NCBI RefSeq assembly: GCF_029906645.1
Contig: NZ_JARYGZ010000001.1
Coordinates: 2,662,084 to 2,726,083, forward strand
Source: Sphingomonas oryzagri
Lineage (GTDB): Bacteria > Pseudomonadota > Alphaproteobacteria > Sphingomonadales > Sphingomonadaceae
Reading direction: 5' to 3'
DNA: 64,000 nt
Part shown: in pieces, positions 24,596-33,489 of the stretch
Position numbering within the stretch: position 1 is the first letter of the stretch
Layout: every line of letters starts with the position of its first letter
Position numbers and translations under genes: made by a program
Notes under the pieces: generated by a model
The model's database searches: none
What the model was told of the DNA's origin: nothing
Seen by the model: the letters and a program-made list of their open reading frames with translations, nothing else

Positions 24596-25588
24596 ATGGC
24601 CAGCGCCGCCAAGCGCGGCCGGAACGAACCGGTCGAGCCGCCCAAGATCGTTATCGTCAAGAAGATCACTGGCGAAGGCCATGGCGGCCATCACGGCGGC
24701 GCGTGGAAGGTCGCCTATGCCGACTTCGTGACGGCGATGATGGCCTTCTTCCTGCTGCTGTGGATTCTCGGCGCCACCACCGAGAAGCAGCGCAAGGGCA
24801 TCGCCGACTATTTCTCGCCCACGCTCGTCGAGATGCGGGAGAAGTCGGCCGGCTCGAACGGGCCGTTCGGCGGCGATTCGATCATCTCGAAGGACAATTA
24901 CGCGCACCGCGCCTCGCAGACCGGCTCCAAGTCGATCACGATCCCCAAGGACGCATCGGGCGGCCAGAAGGAAGGCGCGGCCGCGATCCGCACACGCGAC
25001 CGGGTACGCTTCAACATGCTGAAGCAGAAGCTCCAGCAGCAGATGAAGGCCAACAAGGCGACCAACGGCCTCGACCAGCATGTCCGTTTCTCCGAGACGC
25101 CAGAGGGCCTGCGCATCGACATCGTCGACGGCGCCGACTTCTCGATGTTCGCGCTCGGATCGGATCAGCTCGTGTCGCGCGCTCAGAATCTGATCCAAGA
25201 GGTCTCGCAGACCATCGCGACCGTGCCCAACGGCGTGATCGTGCGCGGCCATACCGACGGCCTGCCCTATGCGGCCGGGCGCACGGTGAACAACTGGACG
25301 CTCTCCTCCGCGCGCGCCGAGGCGACGCGCAAGGCGCTGGCCGGTGGCGGCGTCGCCAATGATCGCTTCCTGCGCATCGAGGGCGTGGCCGATCGCGAAC
25401 CCTATCTGGGCGCGACCGATGCCTACGACCCGCGCAACCGCCGCATGTCGATCACGCTCGCCTGGACCGATGGCGGCGCGGACGAGAGCGACGTGAAGGC
25501 GATGCAGGCGCAGATCGGCGGAGCGGCCGGCGGCGGCACGAACGACGCCCGCCCCGAGGACCAGCCGCGCGGCTTCATCGGCCACTGA
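24596..25588 (+). CDS. motB: Flagellar stator protein MotB
   Basis: MotB anchors the stator to peptidoglycan and carries the proton-binding aspartate. The 330-residue protein has the motif AWKVAYADFVTAMMAFFLLL near residues 37-56, with the essential Asp in AYADF. It also has a plug/linker region and a C-terminal OmpA domain (VPNGVIVRGHTDGLPYAAGR, NWTLSSARAEATRKAL, DPRNRRMSITL). It is directly after motA. An inverted repeat follows the stop. Confidence 0.96.
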   Translation: MASAAKRGRNEPVEPPKIVIVKKITGEGHGGHHGGAWKVAYADFVTAMMAFFLLLWILGATTEKQRKGIADYFSPTLVEMREKSAGSNGPFGGDSIISKDNYAHRASQTGSKSITIPKDASGGQKEGAAAIRTRDRVRFNMLKQKLQQQMKANKATNGLDQHVRFSETPEGLRIDIVDGADFSMFALGSDQLVSRAQNLIQEVSQTIATVPNGVIVRGHTDGLPYAAGRTVNNWTLSSARAEATRKALAGGGVANDRFLRIEGVADREPYLGATDAYDPRNRRMSITLAWTDGGADESDVKAMQAQIGGAAGGGTNDARPEDQPRGFIGH

Positions 25589-25602
25589 GCCGTAACGATC
25601 GG

Positions 25603-25625
25603 AACGGGGAGCGAGGCTTCCCGTT
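25603..25625 (+). terminator. Possible terminator after motB
   Basis: AACGGGGA (25603-25610) pairs with TTCCCGTT (25618-25625) across a 7-base loop, with one G-T pair, 14 bases after the motB stop. There is no T-run, so the call is weak. Confidence 0.4.
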
Positions 25626-25652
25626 GAATCCCGCGACCGAGGGAGACCGATC

Positions 25653-26216
25653 ATGTCAAAATACACGCCGCGCAATGAGCAGGGCGATCACCGCATCCTC
25701 AAGGACGATCCGCAGGCGATCGCGCTTCTGAAGGACGAGCATCACAAGTTCCGCGAACTGTTCGACAAGGCCGAAGACGCGGAAGGCGAAGCGCTCGTGA
25801 AGATCGCCCGCGAGCTGACACTGCGTCTCGCCATCCACATGACGATCGAGGAGGAACTGCTCTATCCGGCCGTCAAGGATCTCGGCGAGGAGGAAAAGGG
25901 CGAGGTGGACGAGGGCATCGTCGAACACGGTTCGGGCAAGGTGCTGTGCGCGGAAATCGAACAGCTCGACGGCACCGAGGAACTGTTCAAGTCCAAGGTC
26001 CACGTGCTCGGCGAGGAGACCGTCCACCATATCGACGAGGAGGATGAGGAACTGTTCGAGACCGCCAAGCAGGCGGCCAGGGACGGCAAGGTCGATCTCG
26101 ACGAACTCGGCCGCAAGATGCGCGCGCGACAGGCGGAACTCTACCGGCAAGTCGAGGAGACGGGCGAGATGGGCGTCACCCATGAGGCCGAGGTCGAGGA
26201 AGTGCCGAGCGTCTAG
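25653..26216 (+). CDS. Hemerythrin HHE-domain protein
   Basis: Hemerythrin-like four-helix proteins bind a di-iron centre and sense or handle oxygen or nitric oxide. The 187-residue protein shows the usual ligands: LLKDEHHKFRELFDKAED, LRLAIHMTIEEELLYPAV, GIVEHGSGKVL and HHIDEEDEELFETAKQ. The C-terminal tail is acidic and helical. ATG at 25653 follows GGGAGACC. No neighbour hints at a partner. It could function in iron or oxidative stress; the sequence gives only the domain. Confidence 0.88.
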   Translation: MSKYTPRNEQGDHRILKDDPQAIALLKDEHHKFRELFDKAEDAEGEALVKIARELTLRLAIHMTIEEELLYPAVKDLGEEEKGEVDEGIVEHGSGKVLCAEIEQLDGTEELFKSKVHVLGEETVHHIDEEDEELFETAKQAARDGKVDLDELGRKMRARQAELYRQVEETGEMGVTHEAEVEEVPSV

Positions 26217-26256
26217 CCTCTCGCCAAGCCGTCGCCGCTTCGGCATAGGCGGCGGC

Positions 26257-27105
26257 ATGGCACGCATCGCATATGTCAACGGCAGCTTCGTTCCGCTCGA
26301 CGAGGCGAAGGTCTCGATCCTCGATCGCGGATTTCTCTTCGCGGACGGCATCTACGAGGTGACGGCTGTGCTGGACGGGAAGCTGATCGACACGCCGCGC
26401 CACATGGCCCGGCTCGAACGCTCCGCCCGCGAGATCGGGATGAGGCTGGCCGAGACGCCCGATCGGATCGAGGCGATCGAGCAGGAACTGATCGCGCGCA
26501 ACGACCTGACCGAAGGCGTCGTCTATCTGCAGGCGACACGGGGCATGGAGGATCGCGACTTCCTCCCCTCCCCCGATCTCGCGCCCACACTGGTGATGTT
26601 CACGCAGGCCAAGGCGCTGGTCGACAGCCCCGTGGCCCGCACCGGTATCGCCGTCGCCACCGTGCCGGACATCCGCTGGGGCCGCCGCGACATCAAGAGC
26701 GTGATGCTGCTCGCGCAGGTGCTCGCCAAGCAGGAGGCGCAGCGCAAGGGGGCCGCCGATGCGTGGCTGGTCACCGAGGACGGTCTGGTGACGGAGGGGG
26801 CGTCCTCCACCGCCTGGATCGTCACGCAGGACGGCACGCTCGTCACCCGCTCCAAGTCGCACATCACCCTGCCCGGCTGCACCGGCGACGCGCTCGCCGA
26901 TCTGATCGCCGAAATGGGGCTGACGATCGATTTCCGTCCCTTCTCGGTCGAGGAAGCGCTGGCCGCGAAGGAGGCGTTCAACAGCGCCGCCGGATCGCTG
27001 ATCCTGCCTATCGTCTCGATCGACGGCCACCCGGTCGGCACCGGCACGCCCGGCCCGGTCACCACGCGCCTGCGAGACCTCTATATCGAACACGCGCGCC
27101 GCTGA
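26257..27105 (+). CDS. dat: D-amino acid aminotransferase (class IV PLP aminotransferase)
   Basis: This 282-residue protein belongs to fold-type IV aminotransferases. Landmarks are the N-terminal FVPLDEAKVSILDRGFLFAD with GIYEV (typical of D-alanine transaminase rather than ilvE), the PLP lysine in WGRRDIKSVMLLAQVLAKQ, and the cofactor-phosphate region VTEGASSTAWIVTQDG. It would make D-amino acids from 2-oxo acids. ATG 26257 is used; a longer frame upstream shadows the hemerythrin gene. Branched-chain substrates cannot be excluded. Confidence 0.87.
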   Translation: MARIAYVNGSFVPLDEAKVSILDRGFLFADGIYEVTAVLDGKLIDTPRHMARLERSAREIGMRLAETPDRIEAIEQELIARNDLTEGVVYLQATRGMEDRDFLPSPDLAPTLVMFTQAKALVDSPVARTGIAVATVPDIRWGRRDIKSVMLLAQVLAKQEAQRKGAADAWLVTEDGLVTEGASSTAWIVTQDGTLVTRSKSHITLPGCTGDALADLIAEMGLTIDFRPFSVEEALAAKEAFNSAAGSLILPIVSIDGHPVGTGTPGPVTTRLRDLYIEHARR

Positions 27106-27127
27106 GGCGGAACGGCAGGCCAGCCCG

Positions 27128-27149
27128 AGGGTTTCGGTTGCGAAACCTT
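27128..27149 (+). other. Hairpin upstream of the TPP-enzyme gene
   Basis: AGGGTTTCG and CGAAACCTT flank a GTTG tetraloop, giving a 7-bp perfect stem (9 with a wobble). It lies between the aminotransferase stop and the AAGGAG ribosome site at 27152. It may be a weak terminator or a 5' UTR structure. Confidence 0.4.
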
Positions 27150-27164
27150 CCAAGGAGCCTGCTC

Positions 27165-28880
27165 ATGTCCCGCACTGTCGCCGAAATCATCGTCGAGACG
27201 CTGGAGCAGGCGGGCGTCAAGCGCTGCTACGGCGTGCCGGGCGACACCCTGAATCACGTCACCGATGCGATCCGCGACAGTTCGATCCGCTGGGTGCATG
27301 TCCGGCACGAGGAAGCGGGCGGCTTCGCGGCCGGCGCCGACGCGATGCTCACCGACGAACTCGCCGCCTGCGCGGGATCGTGCGGACCGGGCAGCCTGCA
27401 CTTCATCAACGGCCTCGCCGAAAGCCACCGCAACCGCGCGCCGGTGGTGCTGATCGCCAGCCAGATCGTGCGCGATGAGCTCGGCTTCGATTTCCCGCAG
27501 GAGATCGACTTCAAGGCGGTCTATGCCTCGGTGAGCGTCTTCTGCGAGGAGATCCGCACGCCGGCGCAGGCCCGCCGCAAGACGGCGATGGCGGCGCAGG
27601 CGGCTTTGGCGAAACGCGGCGTCGCGGTGCTGATCGTGCCCGCCGACGTCTCGGCCTCGACGGCCCCCGCCGAACCGGCCTTCGCCGTGCACCGCGCACA
27701 GCCGGTCACCATCCCCTCGGACACCGAGCTGGACCGCATCGCCACCGCGCTCAATCGCGGCGGCAAGATCGCCATCTACGGCGGCTCGGGCTGCCAGAAG
27801 GCTCATGACCCGGTGATCGCGCTGGCCGAGCGGCTGGGCGCGCCCGTCGCCCACACATCGCGCGCCAAGGATTTCCTCGAACCCGCCAACCCGTTCGACG
27901 TCGGCATGACCGGCATCTTCGGGATCGAGAGCGGCTATCACGCGCTCAAGGAATGCAACACGCTGCTGCTGCTCGGCTGCGATTTCGCGTGGCGGCAATT
28001 CTATCCCGACAATGCCACGATCATCCAGATCGATGCCGATGGCACCCATCTCGGCCGCCGGCATCCGATCGACATCGGCGCGGTCGGCGACATCGCGCCG
28101 ACGCTCGACGCGCTACTGCCCCGCATCCGCGCACGGGACGAGCGCGCTTTCCTCGACGAGTGCCTGGAACATCGCAGGAAAGCGCTGGCGCGGCTGGAGA
28201 AGCGCTCCGTCACCGGCAAGGGCGGCGCGATCCATCCGCAATATCTGACCGAGACGATCTCGCGCCTCGCCGCCCCCGATGCGATCTATACGGCGGATGG
28301 CGGCTCGCCGATGGTCTGGTGCCTGCGCCACGTCGCGGCGACCGGCGCCAATCGAACGGTGATCTCGCTCACCCACGGCACGATGGCCAACGCCATGCCG
28401 CAGGCGCTGGGCGCCAAGGCCGCCTACCCCGACCGGCAGGTGATCGCGCTGTCCGGCGACGGCGGCATCTCGATGCTGATCGGCGATCTGCTGACCGCCG
28501 TGCAGGAGAAACTGCCGATCAAGGTCTGCGTGTTCGACAACAGCTCGCTGGGCTTCGTCGAGCTGGAACAGAAGGTGGAAGGCCTGATCGAGACCTATAC
28601 CGATCTCCACAACCCCGATTTCGCACGCGTGGCCGAGGCGATGGGCCTCTGGGGCCGCCGCGTCGAACAGGGTGACGATGTCGAGGCGGCGGTGCGGGAC
28701 TGGCTCGCGGCGCCCGGCCCGGCCCTACTGGACGTCGTGGTCGACAAGAACGAACTGGTCATGCCGCCGAAGATCGAGGCGAGCCAGGTGTTCGGCATGT
28801 CGCTCTACGGCGCGAAGGCGGTGCTGGGAGGCAGGGCCAAGGACGTGTTCGGCCTGATCAAGGAGAATCTGCTGAACTAG
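27165..28880 (+). CDS. Thiamine-diphosphate-dependent enzyme, pyruvate oxidase / pyruvate:quinone dehydrogenase (PoxB-like)
   Basis: The 571-residue protein is a complete three-domain ThDP enzyme. The PYR domain has the catalytic Glu in WVHVRHEEAGGFAAGADAML. The middle domain has AIYGGSGCQKAHDPVIALAE. The PP domain has the ThDP motif GDGGISMLIGDLLTAVQE followed by FDNSSLGFVELEQ, where the DNS/NSSLGF pattern matches PoxB. The likely reaction is oxidative decarboxylation of pyruvate to acetate at the membrane quinone. It starts 59 bases after the aminotransferase gene, behind AAGGAG. Confidence 0.87.
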   Translation: MSRTVAEIIVETLEQAGVKRCYGVPGDTLNHVTDAIRDSSIRWVHVRHEEAGGFAAGADAMLTDELAACAGSCGPGSLHFINGLAESHRNRAPVVLIASQIVRDELGFDFPQEIDFKAVYASVSVFCEEIRTPAQARRKTAMAAQAALAKRGVAVLIVPADVSASTAPAEPAFAVHRAQPVTIPSDTELDRIATALNRGGKIAIYGGSGCQKAHDPVIALAERLGAPVAHTSRAKDFLEPANPFDVGMTGIFGIESGYHALKECNTLLLLGCDFAWRQFYPDNATIIQIDADGTHLGRRHPIDIGAVGDIAPTLDALLPRIRARDERAFLDECLEHRRKALARLEKRSVTGKGGAIHPQYLTETISRLAAPDAIYTADGGSPMVWCLRHVAATGANRTVISLTHGTMANAMPQALGAKAAYPDRQVIALSGDGGISMLIGDLLTAVQEKLPIKVCVFDNSSLGFVELEQKVEGLIETYTDLHNPDFARVAEAMGLWGRRVEQGDDVEAAVRDWLAAPGPALLDVVVDKNELVMPPKIEASQVFGMSLYGAKAVLGGRAKDVFGLIKENLLN

Positions 28881-30115
28881 GCAGGTTCTGGCGCCGTCTG
28901 AGGCTCCGCGCGGGGTGTGGCGGCGATGATCGCCATCGCCGTCAGCCCCGTCATCACCGAGACGACGAAGGCCGCGCCCGGAAAGTAGAAGGGCGCGTGC
29001 GGGCCGGTGAACCAGGCGAGCGGCTGCGCCAGCATGAATGGCGCCAGGATCGCGCCCAGCGCGCCGACGCTGGCGTTGAGGCCCTGCAGCTCGCCCTGCT
29101 GGTCGGCCGCGACCCGCTTCGACATCATCGCCATCAATGAGGGCTGGACGAGGCTCTGGAAGGCGCTCACCGCCAGTAGGCAGAAGACGATCGCGGTCGA
29201 TCGGGTCAGCGCGTAGCCGGCGAAGGCCAGACAGGCCGCGGTCAGACCGATCATCACCGCGCGCCGCTCGCCGAAGCGCTTCACGATGCGGCCGACCAGC
29301 AGCATCTGCACCGTCGCCATGCCGAGGCCGGAGACGGCGAGCGAAAGCCCGATCACCCCGCTCGACCAGCCGAAGCTCGCGATCGCGTAATAGGCCCAGG
29401 TCACCGGATAGACCATCACCGCCAGCTGCCAGAAGAAATAGGCCGCGACGAGCGGCAGCACCGCCGGGGCGTGGCCGATCGCCTTCAGCGCGCCGAGCGG
29501 GTTGAGCCGCTTCAGCTCCAGCGTACGGCGTCGTTCGGGCGGCAGCGTCTCGGGAAAGACGGTGAGGCCGTAGACGAAGTTCAAGGCCGCCAGCGCTGCC
29601 GCCGCGTAGAAGGGCCATCGCGGACCGATCCCGCCGAGCAGCCCGCCGAGCGCCGGGCCGACCACGAAGCCGATGCCGAACGCCGCGCTGATCTGGCCGA
29701 ACGCCTTGGCGCGATCCTCCGCGCTCGAAATGTCGGCGAGCGCGGCCATGGCGGGCGCATAGGAGGCACCGAAGATGCCGGCGAGGAAGCGGCCGAGGAA
29801 CAGCCAGCCGATCGAGGGTGAGAAACCCAGTACCAGATAATCGAGCGCCATGCCGCCGAGCGAGCCGAGCAGCACCTTTCGCCGCCCGAACCGATCCCCC
29901 AGCCCGCCGATCAGCGGCCCGCACACGAATTGCACGACGGCATAGGTCTGCCACAGCCACCCGCCGATCCGCGTCGCTTCGGACAGCGTCCCGTGATCGA
30001 GCTTCATGATCAAAGTCGGCAGCACCGGCATGATGATGCCGAAGCCGATCGCATCGATGAAGATCGTCGCCGCAACGAATCGCGCGGCACTGGCGGACGA
30101 GGGTCGGCCGTTCAC
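28877..30115 (-). CDS. MFS transporter of the TetA / multidrug efflux type
   Basis: The 412-residue protein has 12 predicted membrane segments and the MFS motif A GPLIGGLGDRFGRRKVLLGS after segment 2. It also has the TetA-like start FIDAIGFGIIMPVLPTLIMK and ASYAPAMAALADISSAEDRA. Family members export tetracyclines or other small molecules by proton antiport; the substrate cannot be read from sequence. It converges on the PoxB-like gene with a four-base overlap. No regulator is adjacent. Confidence 0.85.
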   Translation of the reverse strand: MNGRPSSASAARFVAATIFIDAIGFGIIMPVLPTLIMKLDHGTLSEATRIGGWLWQTYAVVQFVCGPLIGGLGDRFGRRKVLLGSLGGMALDYLVLGFSPSIGWLFLGRFLAGIFGASYAPAMAALADISSAEDRAKAFGQISAAFGIGFVVGPALGGLLGGIGPRWPFYAAAALAALNFVYGLTVFPETLPPERRRTLELKRLNPLGALKAIGHAPAVLPLVAAYFFWQLAVMVYPVTWAYYAIASFGWSSGVIGLSLAVSGLGMATVQMLLVGRIVKRFGERRAVMIGLTAACLAFAGYALTRSTAIVFCLLAVSAFQSLVQPSLMAMMSKRVAADQQGELQGLNASVGALGAILAPFMLAQPLAWFTGPHAPFYFPGAAFVVSVMTGLTAMAIIAATPRAEPQTAPEPA

Positions 30116-30146
30116 GCTGAAGCCCCCCTCAGGCTTTCGGTAACGC

Positions 30147-30220
30147 TGGAGCGGGTGAAGGGAATCGAACCCTCGTCGTAAGCTTGGGAAGCTTCTGCTC
30201 TACCATTGAGCTACACCCGC
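30147..30220 (-). tRNA. tRNA-Gly (anticodon CCC)
   Basis: On the minus strand the acceptor GCGGGTG pairs with CACCCGC, followed by T and an encoded CCA (30149-30147). D-arm GCTCAATGGTAGAGC, anticodon stem AAGC/GCTT around loop TTCCCAA (anticodon CCC at loop positions 3-5), and T-arm GAGGGTTCGATTCCCTT are all present. The seven-base loop requires CCC, not TCC. It reads GGG codons. Confidence 0.97.
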
Positions 30221-30293
30221 CCGGCGGGACCGCTTGCCACAGGCGGGGCTTGGCGGTCAACGCACAGTCTCGCGCAAATTTTTTGGCAGGCCA

Positions 30294-30321
30294 TGTCACA
30301 TCCCGGCCGGGCCGCCTCGTC
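30294..30321 (+). promoter_or_regulatory. ECF41-type promoter
   Basis: TGTCACA (30294-30300), 17 bases, then CGTC (30318-30321) matches the promoter described for ECF41 sigma factors. It lies 42 bases upstream of the decarboxylase-like gene that is cotranscribed with an ECF41 sigma gene, so it predicts autoregulation. Confidence 0.72.
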
Positions 30322-30362
30322 TTGTCGGTGTGCGTGCAGGGTGCACGCTTCGGAGACAGACC

Positions 30363-30827
30363 ATGACACAGCGTGTCCGCAACTATTACAATTTCGCCCC
30401 CGCCAGCATCAAGGCGATGATGGCGCTGGAGCAGAGCTTCGCCGACAGCGGCATCGAGGCGACGATCCAGCATCTGGTCAAGCTGCGCGCCTCGCAGATC
30501 AACGGCTGCGCCTTCTGCATCCACATGCACGCGACCGACCTGCGCAAGATGGGCGAGAGCGAGATGCGGCTGTATATGCTGGATGCGTGGCACGAATCCT
30601 CGCTCTACAGCCCCCGCGAGCGCGCCGCTTTGGCGTGGACCGAGGCGCTGACCCGCGTCGCCGACACCCATGCGCCGGACGCCGATTACGACATCCTCAA
30701 GGGCGCGTTCAGCGAAGCCGAGCAGGTGCAGCTGACCCTGATGATCGGCGCGATCAACGCCTGGAACCGGCTGGCGATCGGCATGCGCGCCGATCATCCG
30801 GTCGAGCGTGCCCGTGAAGTCGCCTGA
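30363..30827 (+). CDS. Carboxymuconolactone decarboxylase / AhpD-like protein linked to an ECF41 sigma factor
   Basis: The 154-residue protein has the AhpD/CMD fold with HLVKLRASQINGCAFCIHMH: the CxxC pair and following His of alkylhydroperoxidase-like members. It also has RERAALAWTEALTRVADTHA and LMIGAINAWNRLAIGMR. It may act as a peroxidase or thiol redox enzyme. It starts at ATG 30363 behind a promoter of ECF41 type, and its end overlaps the sigma-factor gene by 20 bases. ECF41 factors are regularly linked to such proteins (the COE group), which fits. Confidence 0.87.
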   Translation: MTQRVRNYYNFAPASIKAMMALEQSFADSGIEATIQHLVKLRASQINGCAFCIHMHATDLRKMGESEMRLYMLDAWHESSLYSPRERAALAWTEALTRVADTHAPDADYDILKGAFSEAEQVQLTLMIGAINAWNRLAIGMRADHPVERAREVA

Positions 30828-31689
30828 CGCGACGTCGCAAGTGTTCGAGGCGCAGCGGCCGCGGCTGCTGCGCCTCGCCTATCGCATGCTCGGCTCGCTC
30901 GCCGAGGCCGAGGATGTCGTGCAGGATGCGTGGCTGCGCTGGTCGCGCGTCGAGCTGTCGGTCGATCAGCCGGCCGCCTATCTCACGCGGATCGTGACGC
31001 GGCTGTGCCTCGACCAGATGCGCTCCGCCCGTGCCCGGCACGAAACCTATGTGGGGGCATGGCTGCCCGATCCGCTGGTCGGCCCGACCGAGGACGAGGA
31101 TCAGGCCGACGACATCACGCTCACCCTGATGCTGGCGCTGGAGCGGCTTTCACCCCTGGAGCGCGCCGCGTTCCTGCTTCACGACGTGTTCGGCGTGCCG
31201 CTGGGCGATGTCGCCGGTACGCTGGATCGCGATGCGGCGGCGGTCCGCCAGCTCGCGTCGCGGGCGCGCCGGCACGTGCAGGAGGCGAAGCCGCGCTACG
31301 CGGTGGAACAGGCGGATGCGGAGCGGATCACCCGCGCCTTCTTCGTCGCCGCCCGCGACGGCGATGTCACCGGCCTGCGCACGATGCTGGCGGAGGACGT
31401 GGTGCTGTATTCGGACGGCGGCGGGAAGGTGCTCGCCTTCCACAATCCGATCCGGGGACTGGCGAAGATGCTCCGTCTGTTCGCAGGGCTGGCGCGCAAG
31501 CACGCCTATCGCCCCGAATTGCTGCGCCTCGCCACGATCGACGGCCTGCCTGGTTATGTCAGCATTGATCGCGGCCAGTTGCTGCAGACGACGGCGCTCG
31601 ACATCCGCGACGGCCGCATCGTCGGCATCTACATCACCCGCAACCCCGACAAGCTCGGCCATGTGGCAGCGCTTGTCGGGAAGGAGTGA
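30808..31689 (+). CDS. ECF41-family RNA polymerase sigma factor with C-terminal SnoaL-like extension
   Basis: The 293-residue protein has sigma region 2 (RLLRLAYRMLGSLAEAEDVV, QDAWLRWSRV) and region 4 (LSPLERAAFLLHDVFGVPLG, with DRDAAAVRQLASRARRHVQE). An extra ~115-residue NTF2/SnoaL-like domain follows (ITRAFFVAARDGDVTGLRTM, FHNPIRGLAKMLRLF, IVGIYITRNPDKLGHV). In ECF41 this tail replaces an anti-sigma factor and modulates activity. The start is GTG 30808 or GTG 30814, inside the end of the CMD gene. Both genes should be read from the TGTCACA/CGTC promoter. Confidence 0.92.
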   Translation: MPVKSPDATSQVFEAQRPRLLRLAYRMLGSLAEAEDVVQDAWLRWSRVELSVDQPAAYLTRIVTRLCLDQMRSARARHETYVGAWLPDPLVGPTEDEDQADDITLTLMLALERLSPLERAAFLLHDVFGVPLGDVAGTLDRDAAAVRQLASRARRHVQEAKPRYAVEQADAERITRAFFVAARDGDVTGLRTMLAEDVVLYSDGGGKVLAFHNPIRGLAKMLRLFAGLARKHAYRPELLRLATIDGLPGYVSIDRGQLLQTTALDIRDGRIVGIYITRNPDKLGHVAALVGKE

Positions 31690-31695
31690 GCAGCC

Positions 31696-32478
31696 TCAGG
31701 CGATCGTGGGCACGATGCCGCCCTCTGCACGGATCGCGGCACCGTTTGTGACGGCGGCGAGCGGGCTGGCGAGAAAAGTCACCATCGCACCGATCTCATC
31801 CGCCTCGATGAAACGCTTGATCAGCGACAGCGGGCGCATCTTCTCGAAGAACAACGTTTCGGCTTCCTCGTCGGACTTCGCCTCGGGCAGCACACTTTTG
31901 ACGAAATCGACGATGCCTTCCGAACGCGTCGGCCCCGGCATCACCGTGTTGACCGTCACGCCCGTACCCTTGGTCTGCTGGGCGAGGCCGCGCGCGATGG
32001 CGAGCTGGGCGGTCTTGGTGGTGCCGTAGTGGATCATCTCCTCGGGAATGACGAGCGAGCTTTCGGACGAGATGAAGATCACCCGCCCCCAATCCTTCGC
32101 CAGCATCTTCGGGAAATAGTGGCGGGCGAGCCGCGCGCCGGAGACGACGTTGACCTCGAACAGATGGTGCCAGTCGGCATCGCTGATGTCGGTGAAGGCC
32201 TTGGCTTCGTAGATACCGAGGTTGTTGACGAGGATGTTGGCCTCCGGAACGGCGGCGATGAGCGCGGCGGCGCCTTCGGCCGTGGCGGGATCGGCGAGGA
32301 CCGGGTTGACTTTGCCAACCTTGGCGATCTGCTCGGCGGCGGCGTCGAGCTTGGATTGGCTGCGGCCGGTTATCGTGACCTCGACGCCCTCGGCGGCAAG
32401 CCGCTCGGCGATGGCAAGGCCAATGCCGGCGGTCGATCCGGTGACGATGGCGGTCTTGCCGGTGAGTTTCAGATCCAT
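31696..32478 (-). CDS. Short-chain dehydrogenase/reductase
   Basis: The 260-residue classical SDR has the NAD(P)-binding TGSTAGIGLAIAERLAAEGV near the N-terminus, LVNNLGIYE, the catalytic Ser in VIFISSESSLVIP and the YxxxK pair in IHYGTTKTAQLAIARGL. The substrate is unknown. ATG 32478 (MDLKL) is chosen because GGAGCTTCCCC precedes it; longer frames enter the promoter gap. It diverges from the CitE-like gene across 160 bases and ends 7 bases from the ECF41 gene. Confidence 0.88.
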   Translation of the reverse strand: MDLKLTGKTAIVTGSTAGIGLAIAERLAAEGVEVTITGRSQSKLDAAAEQIAKVGKVNPVLADPATAEGAAALIAAVPEANILVNNLGIYEAKAFTDISDADWHHLFEVNVVSGARLARHYFPKMLAKDWGRVIFISSESSLVIPEEMIHYGTTKTAQLAIARGLAQQTKGTGVTVNTVMPGPTRSEGIVDFVKSVLPEAKSDEEAETLFFEKMRPLSLIKRFIEADEIGAMVTFLASPLAAVTNGAAIRAEGGIVPTIA

Positions 32479-32638
32479 GGGGAAGCTCCTTTGGTTTGGC
32501 ACCGGAGGTAGGCGGCGCCCGCATCGCGACAAGCCGCGCCGGGCGTGATTTTCTAGGGTGCCCCCAAACCGATTTTGCCTCTTGCCGCCGCGTCGCTCAA
32601 GCGACATGCGATGCCCATCTTCAGCGAAAGGGTCCGCC

Positions 32639-33478
32639 ATGCCGTACAAGCCCCGCCGCAGCGCGCTCTACATGCCGGCCTCCAACGCCAAGGCGATCGC
32701 CAAGGCGCGCACGCTCGATTGCGATGTGGTTATCCTCGATCTGGAGGATGCCGTGGCCCCTGATGCCAAAGCGGTGGCACGCGAACAGGCCGTCGCAGCG
32801 GTGCGCGAGGGCGGCTTCGGATCGCGCGAACTGGTGATCCGGGTGAACGGCCTCGACACCGAATGGGGTGCGGACGATCTGGCGGCGACGGCGGCCGTCG
32901 CCCCGGACGCGATCCTCGCGCCCAAGGTCAGCACGGCGGACGACGTGCGGCGCTATGCCGGACATCTCGGTGGTCGCGCGATTCCGCTCTGGGCGATGGT
33001 GGAAACCGCGCTGTCTCTGTTCCGGCTCGATGCGATCGCCGCGACCGCGCCCGAGACGGGGCTGGCCGGCTTCGTGATCGGCACCAACGATCTCGCCAAG
33101 GAAACCGGGGCGCATCTCGATACGCTGCGCACCCCCTTCGTCAGCGCGCTCGGCCTCGCGGTGGCGGCGGCGCGCGCTTACGGGCTGATCGTTCTCGACG
33201 GCGTCTACAACGATCTCGACGATGACGAGGGTTTCGCGGTGCAGGCGCGGCAGGCCGTCACCTTCGGCTTCGACGGCAAGACGCTGATCCACCCGCGCCA
33301 GATCGATCCGTGCAACCGCGCCTTCACGCCGGACGCCGCCGCGCTCGACTGGGCGCGCACGATCATCGCCGCCTTCGCGCTGCCCGAAAACGCCTCGAAG
33401 GGCGCGATCCGGGTCGATGGCCGGATGGTCGAGCGGCTGCACCTCGCACAAGCCGAACGCACCGTCGCGATGGCCTGA
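32639..33478 (+). CDS. CoA ester lyase, HpcH/HpaI (CitE-like) family
   Basis: The 279-residue TIM-barrel protein has the CitE-like start RRSALYMPASNAKAIAKART, metal and substrate residues in DVVILDLEDAVAPDAK, the ELVIRVNGLDTEWGADDLAA loop, LWAMVETALSLFRLDAIA (metal Glu) and TFGFDGKTLIHPRQIDPCN. Family members cleave citramalyl-, malyl- or related CoA esters. With no citrate-lyase alpha or gamma genes nearby it is a stand-alone CoA lyase; the substrate is open. GAAAGGG precedes the ATG. Confidence 0.88.
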   Translation: MPYKPRRSALYMPASNAKAIAKARTLDCDVVILDLEDAVAPDAKAVAREQAVAAVREGGFGSRELVIRVNGLDTEWGADDLAATAAVAPDAILAPKVSTADDVRRYAGHLGGRAIPLWAMVETALSLFRLDAIAATAPETGLAGFVIGTNDLAKETGAHLDTLRTPFVSALGLAVAAARAYGLIVLDGVYNDLDDDEGFAVQARQAVTFGFDGKTLIHPRQIDPCNRAFTPDAAALDWARTIIAAFALPENASKGAIRVDGRMVERLHLAQAERTVAMA

Positions 33479-33489
33479 GCGCCCGCCCC

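Noticed and set aside
30151-30220. tRNA-Gly with anticodon TCC
   Set aside because: The seven-base loop is TTCCCAA, which places CCC at positions 34-36; reading TCC would give position 37 a C and shift the stem.
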